NCBI GenBank assembly: GCA_905236225.1
Contig: CAJOPM010000173.1
Coordinates: 1 to 18,018 of the forward strand
DNA: 18,018 nt
Reading direction: 5' to 3'
DNA from: an uncultured Eubacterium sp.
Lineage (GTDB): Bacteria > Bacillota > Clostridia > Lachnospirales > Lachnospiraceae
Below are positions 8,127 to 15,006 of the stretch, one piece after another. Position 1 is the stretch's first letter. Every line of letters starts with the position of its first letter. The translations under genes were made by a program, and so were the position numbers. The notes under the pieces were generated by a model, which saw only the letters and a list, made by a program, of their open reading frames with translations, was not told where the DNA came from and did no database searches.

Positions 8127-10406
8127 ATGAAATTATACGAAGGCGGAGCATACTATATAAACGGAGAGCCCATTGATGAATCCGGCGCAGATAAGGTTAG
8201 AGCCATCACGGGGCAAGTTCCTGATAAAGAGGAGCTTCGTAAGAATACGATAGCGTATGGAATATTAAAAGAGCATAATACATCAGGTGATATGAGCGCG
8301 CTTCAAATAAAATTTGACAAACTCACATCGCATGACATTACATTTGTTGGAATAATTCAGACAGCAAGAGCATCAGGACTTGAAAAATTCCCGATTCCTT
8401 ACGTGCTTACTAACTGTCATAACTCACTTTGCGCCGTAGGCGGAACGATTAACGAAGATGATCACATGTTTGGACTCTCATGTGCTAAAAGATACGGAGG
8501 TATATATGTGCCACCGCATCAGGCAGTTATTCATCAGTTTGCAAGAGAGATGCTTGCAGAAGGCGGCAAGATGATTTTGGGATCGGACTCTCATACCCGC
8601 TATGGCGCACTTGGTACTATGGCAATGGGCGAAGGCGGTCCGGAGCTTGTAAAACAGCTTCTTGGCAGAACATATGATATCAGCCTTCCGGGTGTCGTCG
8701 GCATATATCTTACAGGCGACATGCAGCCGGGAGTAGGTCCTCAGGACGTTGCTATAGCACTGATTGCAGAAGTATTTGACAAAGGATACGTTAAAAATAA
8801 AGTCCTTGAATTTATAGGACCTTCAGTTGCCAGGCTTAGCGCCGATTTTAGAATAGGAATCGACGTAATGACGACTGAGACTACCTGCTTATCATCTATA
8901 TGGCAGACTGATTCCAGGATAGAAGAATTTTATGAAATTCACGGCAGAAAAGATGCATACAAGCAGCTGATGCCGGGTGATGCCTGTTATTATGACGGCT
9001 TTATCGAGATAGATTTATCAAAGATTAAGCCCATGATAGCAATGCCTTTCCATCCCAGCAATGCCTATACAATAGAAGAGGTAAATAAGAATCTTAAAGA
9101 TATTTTGGCTCAGTGTGAGAAGAATGCTAAAGTAAGCTTTGGTGATGATGTGGATTTTGATTTATCAAGCAAGATAAGAGATGGAAGACTCTATGTAGAC
9201 CAGGGAATTATTGCAGGCTGCGCAGGCGGCGGCTTTGAGAATATTTGTGCAGCAGCAGATATATTAAAAGGCAGCAGCATCGGAGCAGATGAATTCACAT
9301 TAAGTGTATATCCTGCAAGTATGCCGGTTTATATGGAACTCGTCAGAAATGGAAGCGCGGCAGCTCTTATGGAGACTGGTGCCATAATGAAAACGGCATT
9401 TTGCGGACCTTGCTTTGGAGCAGGCGATACTCCGGCCAATAACGGATTTTCCATTCGCCACTCTACAAGGAATTTCCCGAACAGAGAAGGCTCTAAGATT
9501 CAAAATAATCAGATTGCATCGGTTGCTCTTATGGATGCAAGATCAATTGCTGCTACAGCTGCTAACAAGGGATATCTTACAGCAGCTACGGATATTGACG
9601 CGCATTTTAGCAATCCTAAATATTATTTTGATTCTAAGATTTACGAAAACAGAGTATTTGATTCTAAGGGAATCGCAGATAAGAGCGTAGAGGTCAGATT
9701 TGGTCCTAATATCAAGGATTGGCCTAAGATGAGTCCTCTTCCGGAAAATATTATGCTTAAGGTCGTAAGCGAGATTCATGATCCTGTTACAACAACAGAT
9801 GAGCTTATTCCATCCGGAGAGACATCATCTTACAGATCAAATCCGTTAGGACTTGCTGAGTTTACGTTGTCCAGAAAGGATCCTGAATATGTCGGCAGAG
9901 CAAAAGAGATTAAAAAAGCCCAAGATGCCGTTGAGGCGAATACATGCCCGCTCGAGGCAGTAGAAGAGTTAAAGCCGCTTATGCAGGTTGTAAACGAAAA
10001 GTTCCCCGAAGACGGCAAAGGCAATGTCGGATTTGGAAGCACTATATATGCAGTTAAGCCCGGAGACGGTTCGGCCAGAGAACAGGCTGCATCCTGCCAG
10101 AAGGTGCTTGGCGGATGGGCCAATATTGCCAACGAATATGCGACTAAGCGTTATCGTTCAAACCTGATTAACTGGGGTATGCTTCCGTTTATTATTCCCA
10201 AGGGAGAACTCCCTTTCAAAAACCTTGACTATATCTACATTCACGGAATCAGACAGGCAGTAGAGAATAAGGAAGATTCTATTACGGCGTATACTATTAA
10301 GGATGGCTCTATGAAAGAGTTCACACTATCATTAGGTGATCTTACGGATGATGAGAGGCAGATAATACTTGACGGTTGTTTGATTAATTATTACAGAGGT
10401 AACTAA
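8127..10406 (+). CDS. Aconitase-superfamily hydratase (YbhJ-like)
   Basis: This is a cytoplasmic [4Fe-4S] hydro-lyase of the aconitase superfamily, 759 residues, single chain with the swivel domain at the C-terminus. The cluster ligands are visible as C365 (IIAGCAGGGFEN, equivalent to the IGSCTNSS motif) and C426/C429 (FCGPCFGAGD, equivalent to ACGPCIG). The DSHT motif (GSDSHTRYG), the paired arginines in STRNFPNREGS and the catalytic-serine loop PGDGSAREQAA in the swivel domain are also present. By-eye alignment with mitochondrial aconitase puts H69 where Gln72 binds citrate and C97 where Asp100 sits, while H98 matches His101. The substrate is therefore probably not citrate/isocitrate. It most resembles the YbhJ-type 'hydratase' group of unassigned function. 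The start has a strong GAGGAGGAA six nt upstream. No citrate synthase or isocitrate dehydrogenase is nearby. Its partner thioesterase begins one nt after its stop. Confidence 0.88.
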   Translation: MKLYEGGAYYINGEPIDESGADKVRAITGQVPDKEELRKNTIAYGILKEHNTSGDMSALQIKFDKLTSHDITFVGIIQTARASGLEKFPIPYVLTNCHNSLCAVGGTINEDDHMFGLSCAKRYGGIYVPPHQAVIHQFAREMLAEGGKMILGSDSHTRYGALGTMAMGEGGPELVKQLLGRTYDISLPGVVGIYLTGDMQPGVGPQDVAIALIAEVFDKGYVKNKVLEFIGPSVARLSADFRIGIDVMTTETTCLSSIWQTDSRIEEFYEIHGRKDAYKQLMPGDACYYDGFIEIDLSKIKPMIAMPFHPSNAYTIEEVNKNLKDILAQCEKNAKVSFGDDVDFDLSSKIRDGRLYVDQGIIAGCAGGGFENICAAADILKGSSIGADEFTLSVYPASMPVYMELVRNGSAAALMETGAIMKTAFCGPCFGAGDTPANNGFSIRHSTRNFPNREGSKIQNNQIASVALMDARSIAATAANKGYLTAATDIDAHFSNPKYYFDSKIYENRVFDSKGIADKSVEVRFGPNIKDWPKMSPLPENIMLKVVSEIHDPVTTTDELIPSGETSSYRSNPLGLAEFTLSRKDPEYVGRAKEIKKAQDAVEANTCPLEAVEELKPLMQVVNEKFPEDGKGNVGFGSTIYAVKPGDGSAREQAASCQKVLGGWANIANEYATKRYRSNLINWGMLPFIIPKGELPFKNLDYIYIHGIRQAVENKEDSITAYTIKDGSMKEFTLSLGDLTDDERQIILDGCLINYYRGN

Positions 10407-10407
10407 T

Positions 10408-10794
10408 ATGCAGGAATTAAAAATAGGCCTTAAGGGCGAAGTTAGCATTACAGTAGACAACAGCGTATCAGCGGCATCAGTAGGGAGCGGGCTGCTCGAT
10501 GTATTTGCAACTCCCTCTATGATAGCGCTTATGGAAAAGGCGGCATCATCAAGTGTAGCGCCTTGCCTTGAGGAAGGATTGTCTACGGTTGGCATAAAGA
10601 TTGACGTAGAGCACGTGTCGGCCACACCGATGGGAATGAAGGTGACAGTAACATCCGAGCTGATAGAAATTGACAGAAAAAGATTAATCTTTAGTGTATC
10701 GGCACAGGATGAAGCAGGACTTATCGGCAGGGGAACACATGAGAGATTTATTATCGACAGTGATAAGTTTATGGCAAAGACATCAGCAAAATAG
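10408..10794 (+). CDS. FlK-like hot-dog acyl-CoA thioesterase
   Basis: This is a small (128-residue) hot-dog fold protein that should hydrolyse a short acyl-CoA as an oligomer in the cytoplasm. It aligns without gaps through the core of the fluoroacetyl-CoA thioesterase FlK. T35, E43, G62, H69 and R113 fall at exactly the spacings of FlK Thr42, Glu50, Gly69, His76 and Arg120, and FATPSMIALME, SATPMG and GTHERFII match FlK segments. The FlK specificity phenylalanines, Phe33 and Phe36, are replaced by G26 and L29. The catalytic machinery is thus intact but fluoroacetyl-CoA selectivity is doubtful. The ATG lies one nt after the hydratase stop, with AGAGG upstream inside the hydratase gene, so translation is probably coupled and the two proteins probably act on one pathway. 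Confidence 0.85.
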   Translation: MQELKIGLKGEVSITVDNSVSAASVGSGLLDVFATPSMIALMEKAASSSVAPCLEEGLSTVGIKIDVEHVSATPMGMKVTVTSELIEIDRKRLIFSVSAQDEAGLIGRGTHERFIIDSDKFMAKTSAK

Positions 10795-10803
10795 GGAGAT
10801 AAC

Positions 10804-12144
10804 ATGCCTGATTTAGAGGATAATAAGAAAGATAGACAAATATTTAAAAAAGCACCCAGATTTGCATCGCTTGGGCTGGTACTGTTTATAGTAGCAGTCT
10901 TGGCGATAGCTGTGTTTTTCTTCTTTTACAGATTCAGCGCAGTACAGTCAGGCTGGTCAAAGTTTCTTACGGTTATGCAGCCTATATTGATAGGATTTGC
11001 TATAGCCTTTGTTGTAAATCCCATAGAACGCAATGTTGAGAAATATTACATCAAGAAAAATCTGGGAAAAAAGAAGGAAGATAAGATTAAAAAAAGAGGC
11101 AGAACCTTGGGAGTGGCAGCGGCAATAGCAGTTTTTTTGGCAGCTGTCGTAGCTCTTATTCTTCTTATTATTCCGCAGACAGTAACCTCTGTCAGAGAGC
11201 TTATAGTGGTGATTCCCGATCAGCTTGAAGCCTTTCAGCAATGGCTTACTGAGACGGCACAAAACAATTCTAAACTGGCTATGTTGCTTGATAAGTTAAA
11301 TATTGATATCGCCAATGAGGATAGTTTTATTATCAGATGGATTGTTGATGAGATGCTTCCTAAGTCATCAACATGGATTGAATATTTGACTACTGGTGTA
11401 ATCAGCGTCGGAAGAACGGTGCTAAACTTTATTATAGGGATAATTATTGCTATTTATGTACTTACTTCCAAAGATCTTCTTAAGGCAACAACCAAGAAAA
11501 TAATCTATACGATATTCGGAAGCAAAAGAGGTAACTGGGTTGCAAGATGCTTCCGTAAAAGTGAGATAATCTTTGGGGGATTTGTAATCGGAAAGATAAT
11601 TGATTCTATTATAATAGGAATCATATGTTTTGTTGTTATGCTTATCCTGAGATTGCCATACAGCGGACTTATTAGTATTATTGTCGGATTTACCAATGTT
11701 ATACCGTTTTTTGGGCCGTTTATCGGTGCCATACCGAGTATTTTACTGATATTGCTTGTAAATCCCTGGCAAGCACTCTATTTTATGATACTGATTCTAA
11801 TATTGCAGCAGTTTGACGGTAACATATTAGGACCGAAGATATTAGGCGGAATTACGGGGCTTAATACTTTCTGGGTGTTGTTTGCGATTCTTGTATTTGG
11901 TGGATTCTTTGGTATACCGGGAATGGTTTTGGGCGTTCCGGTATTTGGTGTAATATATTATATTTTACAGGAGATTATGGCACACTATCTAAAGAAGCGA
12001 AATCTTCCTATAGAGCTTTCCGATTATAAGGATATTGAGAGCATAGATCCTGAAACCGGTGAGGTTAAATATCATACACCAAAGAATATGCAGACAGAAG
12101 ATAAGAAAGATAATAAAAAAATATTTAAAAAACCCATTAAGTAA
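10804..12144 (+). CDS. AI-2E/PerM-family membrane protein
   Basis: This is a polytopic membrane protein of the AI-2E transporter (PerM, YdbI, TqsA) family, 446 residues. Members have been linked to autoinducer-2 export or to sodium- or proton-coupled transport, and the true substrate is often unknown. Predicted segments lie near 22-42, 52-74, 101-125, 199-222, 255-282, 286-320 (likely two), 324-337 and 354-392. A soluble segment of about 75 residues follows the third, as usual in the family. Family motifs are present: IGKIIDSIIIGII, PYSGLISIIVGFTNVIPFFGPFIG and QQFDGNILGPKILG. The start has AGGGAGA five nt upstream, overlapping the thioesterase stop, with a nine-nt gap. Both cytosolic tails are Lys-rich and share a KKD-x-IFKK-like motif. 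It is the last gene of the hydratase unit. Whether it exports that pathway's product is only inference. Confidence 0.88.
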   Translation: MPDLEDNKKDRQIFKKAPRFASLGLVLFIVAVLAIAVFFFFYRFSAVQSGWSKFLTVMQPILIGFAIAFVVNPIERNVEKYYIKKNLGKKKEDKIKKRGRTLGVAAAIAVFLAAVVALILLIIPQTVTSVRELIVVIPDQLEAFQQWLTETAQNNSKLAMLLDKLNIDIANEDSFIIRWIVDEMLPKSSTWIEYLTTGVISVGRTVLNFIIGIIIAIYVLTSKDLLKATTKKIIYTIFGSKRGNWVARCFRKSEIIFGGFVIGKIIDSIIIGIICFVVMLILRLPYSGLISIIVGFTNVIPFFGPFIGAIPSILLILLVNPWQALYFMILILILQQFDGNILGPKILGGITGLNTFWVLFAILVFGGFFGIPGMVLGVPVFGVIYYILQEIMAHYLKKRNLPIELSDYKDIESIDPETGEVKYHTPKNMQTEDKKDNKKIFKKPIK

Positions 12145-12160
12145 CATCAGATTACAAGTG

Positions 12161-12169
12161 TGATATACT
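12161..12169 (+). promoter_or_regulatory. Extended -10 promoter for the TPR-AAA and glgB unit
   Basis: TGATATACT is a TGN plus -10 (TATACT, 12164-12169). No good -35 is seen 17 nt upstream, as is common for extended -10 promoters. It lies within the 62-nt gap after the AI-2E gene and would start RNA about 30 nt before the ATG at 12207, which has CGGAG upstream. No terminator hairpin is visible in the gap, so read-through from the hydratase unit is also possible. Confidence 0.45.
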
Positions 12170-12206
12170 AAGAGTAATAAGTTACAAATATTTTCATCGG
12201 AGCAAA

Positions 12207-14921
12207 ATGTTGGATAAATACGAATACAAACTCAAGATTGACCAGATAAAGAGCCTTAGCGACAAAGAAGAATATGACAAGGCTGCTGAGATAGCAGACG
12301 AAATCAATTGGAAAAAGGTAAAGAATGTAAATACTCTTACCAGGATTGGAGAGGTTTATGAGAAAGCCAAGCGGTACTCAGACAGCGTTGATGTATTGCT
12401 TATGGCATATGACAGATCTCCTATTGGACGTAAGATTGTTTACTCTCTTGCAGAGGTTTCGATTAAGGCAGGGGATATTGACGCTGCATTTGAATATTAT
12501 AATGAATTTTTAGAGATAGCACCGAATGATTCATTAAAATATATACTTCGCTATCATATAGCACAGGCAAAGAAGGCACCTCTTACTGAACAGATAGAAA
12601 TACTTGAAGAGCTGAAACAAGTGGAGTATTCAGAACAATGGGCCTATGAGCTTGCGTATTTGTACAGGCTGGCCGATATGCCGGAAAGATGCATAGAAGT
12701 TTGTGATGAGCTGGTGCTATGGTTTGGCGATGGAATCTATGTGCTAAAAGCGTTGGAGCTAAAGATGCTTTATCAGCCTTTGCCTGCAGATCAAAACGAC
12801 AAGTATCAGCTTATAAAGCAGGAACTTAGCGGCGTGGTTCAGGTTACACCTACGGAGAAACTTCATTCCGGCGAAATCGTTAACGAGGCGATGACCATAC
12901 CGCAAGTTACAACATCTAATCCGAGCAGATTTAATACCGTTAATCTCCAAAACGAGCTTGCTAAAAGTATGCAGGAAATCATGGAAGCGACCAAAAAGGA
13001 AGAGGTCGCAGATACTCTTAGCAATGTCAAAAAAATTGTTGAGGATATACCTTATTTGCAGATGACGCCGCAGGATGAGACGCAGATAATAAAAGATGAT
13101 GAGCAGATAGATGTATCCTTAAAAAATGATTTCCAAGAGCTTTTAGCAGAAGATAATGACGGTCAGATTAGCATGAAGCTTCCTGAAAATGAAGCGATAG
13201 AGCATCAGATAACAGGGCAGATTTCCATAGATGATATTTTGGCTGAGTGGGAGAAAACCAAGCATGCAGCCGAAGTCGCAATGGAAAATGCCAATATGAG
13301 AAAGCTCGAATCTGCAAGAGCCCGAGCGCTTCAAGAGACGGGATCTTTAATGGAGCAGCTAAAAGATGTTATAAATGAAGAAAACATCAAAGCACGCGAG
13401 GATAAAGAAGATAATAACCCAATTGAACCTGAAACTAAGATAAATATTTTCGAGCCGGCAGATAAAGAGGCTGATAATTTATCAGATGCGATTGCTGCAA
13501 GCGATGAAGAATCTTCGGCTGATGAGCAGTGGGATGGATATGCCGTAGCTGCAAGCGATGAAGAATCTAAAAATGCATGGATTGATGAAGATGAATTAGA
13601 AGAAGAGAGTGAAAAGGCGCCTTTAGATGAGCAAGGTCATGCAAGCGAAGAAGTGCTCGAAGAAGAGATTTCAAGTGTGCCAAGGAGAGAATTGTCATTT
13701 TTACGCAGACATAGCAGAGGGTTAGATGATGATATCGATCGGGATGATCAGATAGAGGCAGCTGATTTTGCCGAAAACATAAAAGCGCCTGATACATCAA
13801 GTGAAACTGAGATAAGTATTAAAGATAAATTATCAGGAGCACTTAAAGAAGGAATGGGACAGATAAAAAAGGCGCAGCAGGATATAGACAATATCCTAAA
13901 CAAGCCTGATAATGAGCTCCCGGATCCTACTCAGGAACTGCCCTCACTAGATGAATTTGCAATAAATCAGGCTAAGAAAGAACAGGAAAAGGAGCGCGCT
14001 GAGGCGCAACTTATAGCCGGGGTGCTTTCTTATGCCGGCATTAATAACGAAAAGGAAGATAATGTTGATGGCGGAGTGACGATGCCTATTATTGCGCCGC
14101 CCGAAGAAGTGATAGAAAATATTGTTCCCGCGGAGGATGAAGAAGATATTGTTTCAATGAATGAGCTTAGCGTAGAGCTTAAGAAAATCTTTTCGTATTT
14201 TGTCCCGGTAGGAGGAATGGAACAACAGATTTGCCAGGCTCTACTTGGGCTCTCGCAAAGAAACAATTCGGATAACACTTCAAAAAGCGGGAATCTTATT
14301 ATACAAGGCTATGCGGGAAGCGGTAAGACTCAGATGGCTTCTAATATTCTAAAAGCACTTGAGACTATGGATCGGAAGATAGACGGAAGGCTTGGAAGAA
14401 TATATGGAAGATCTCTTAATGCAAAGAATGTTTCGGATGTTGTATCAAAGGTCAAAGGTGGATGTCTTATTATAGAAAAGGCGGGAGAAATTACGACTAA
14501 GACCGCTCGTGATTTGTCAGCTGTTATGGATAGTGATACCGGACATTTGCTTGTTGTAATTGAGGATACAAGGGCAGGAATAGAAGCAGCACTCAAACTT
14601 GATGATGGGTTTGCTGCAAAGTTTACCGAGAAGATAAGTATACCGATATTTACAAGCGATGAGTTGGTTGCATTTGCTAAGATTTATGCTTCGGATAATG
14701 GATACAGCATAGATGAAATGGGTATTTTAGCTTTATATAACAGAATTGGTAATGTCCAAAGGCAAGATCAGGCAACAACTCTTACGGAGGTTAAGGACAT
14801 CTTAGATGAAGCTATTGAAAACTCTCAAAAGAACAGTATTCGCAAAGCTTTTGGAAACGTTTTCTCCAAAAACAAGGCAGCAGGAGACAAAGTCCTTCTC
14901 GAAAGAGACTTTTCAAACTGA
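12207..14921 (+). CDS. TPR protein with acidic linker and degenerate C-terminal AAA domain
   Basis: This is a cytoplasmic protein of 904 residues in three parts. Residues 1-200 are tetratricopeptide-like helix pairs, for example 44-72, 76-106 and 146-172. Residues about 215-640 are a long, acidic, largely disordered linker with charged helical stretches and no membrane segment. Residues about 645-880 are a P-loop domain resembling the SpoVK/CbxX type of AAA ATPase. Walker A (GYAGSGKT, 701-708) is intact. The Walker B acidic pair reads E757-K758 (CLIIEKAGEI) where FIDEAYSL is expected, and the arginine-finger position (SRF) is K805 (AAKF). ATP binding is likely but hydrolysis is doubtful. The C-terminus (VLLERDFSN) looks natural. 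The glgB gene lies 85 nt downstream in the same unit, so a scaffolding or regulatory role in glycogen handling is possible but not shown. The family is not named with certainty. Confidence 0.8.
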   Translation: MLDKYEYKLKIDQIKSLSDKEEYDKAAEIADEINWKKVKNVNTLTRIGEVYEKAKRYSDSVDVLLMAYDRSPIGRKIVYSLAEVSIKAGDIDAAFEYYNEFLEIAPNDSLKYILRYHIAQAKKAPLTEQIEILEELKQVEYSEQWAYELAYLYRLADMPERCIEVCDELVLWFGDGIYVLKALELKMLYQPLPADQNDKYQLIKQELSGVVQVTPTEKLHSGEIVNEAMTIPQVTTSNPSRFNTVNLQNELAKSMQEIMEATKKEEVADTLSNVKKIVEDIPYLQMTPQDETQIIKDDEQIDVSLKNDFQELLAEDNDGQISMKLPENEAIEHQITGQISIDDILAEWEKTKHAAEVAMENANMRKLESARARALQETGSLMEQLKDVINEENIKAREDKEDNNPIEPETKINIFEPADKEADNLSDAIAASDEESSADEQWDGYAVAASDEESKNAWIDEDELEEESEKAPLDEQGHASEEVLEEEISSVPRRELSFLRRHSRGLDDDIDRDDQIEAADFAENIKAPDTSSETEISIKDKLSGALKEGMGQIKKAQQDIDNILNKPDNELPDPTQELPSLDEFAINQAKKEQEKERAEAQLIAGVLSYAGINNEKEDNVDGGVTMPIIAPPEEVIENIVPAEDEEDIVSMNELSVELKKIFSYFVPVGGMEQQICQALLGLSQRNNSDNTSKSGNLIIQGYAGSGKTQMASNILKALETMDRKIDGRLGRIYGRSLNAKNVSDVVSKVKGGCLIIEKAGEITTKTARDLSAVMDSDTGHLLVVIEDTRAGIEAALKLDDGFAAKFTEKISIPIFTSDELVAFAKIYASDNGYSIDEMGILALYNRIGNVQRQDQATTLTEVKDILDEAIENSQKNSIRKAFGNVFSKNKAAGDKVLLERDFSN
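13494..13568 (+). repeat. In-frame 21-bp direct repeat encoding AASDEES twice
   Basis: Two identical 21-nt copies (13494-13514 and 13548-13568) start 54 nt apart, exactly 18 codons, inside the acidic linker of the TPR-AAA gene. Each encodes AASDEES. This looks like a fairly recent duplication in a region that tolerates length change. Confidence 0.85.
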
Positions 14922-14995
14922 TATAAAACTAGAGATAAAAAAACATACAGTACTATGGGACGAAGATATTCCCGTGATATGTCAGCAAGAAACGG

Positions 14996-15003
14996 AAGGT
15001 GAT
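14996..15003 (+). promoter_or_regulatory. Ribosome binding site that decides the glgB start
   Basis: AAGGTGAT lies just before the ATG at 15007. The reading frame stays open further upstream, to an ATG at 14806 within the previous gene, but that ATG has no good ribosome binding site and would force a 116-nt overlap and an N-terminal extension foreign to branching enzymes. Confidence 0.75.
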
Positions 15004-15006
15004 AAT

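Noticed and set aside
8127..10794. A fluoroacetate-resistance module (FlK-like thioesterase beside an aconitase, the target of fluorocitrate)
   Set aside because: The idea is attractive, but the FlK phenylalanine gate is missing and the hydratase has altered citrate-binding positions, so neither protein looks right for that role.
10332..10805. 157-residue open frame on the minus strand over the thioesterase gene
   Set aside because: The plus-strand thioesterase has a complete catalytic set and tight operon spacing. The opposite frame shows no recognisable protein features.
14806..15006. N-terminal extension of GlgB (702 residues from ATG 14806)
   Set aside because: It overlaps the end of the TPR-AAA gene by 116 nt, lacks a ribosome binding site and does not resemble a branching-enzyme N-terminus. 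ATG 15007 has AAGGTGAT just upstream.
14880..15006. Programmed frameshift joining the TPR-AAA gene to GlgB
   Set aside because: There is no slippery heptamer with a following structure, the TPR-AAA C-terminus looks complete, and glgB has its own ribosome binding site.
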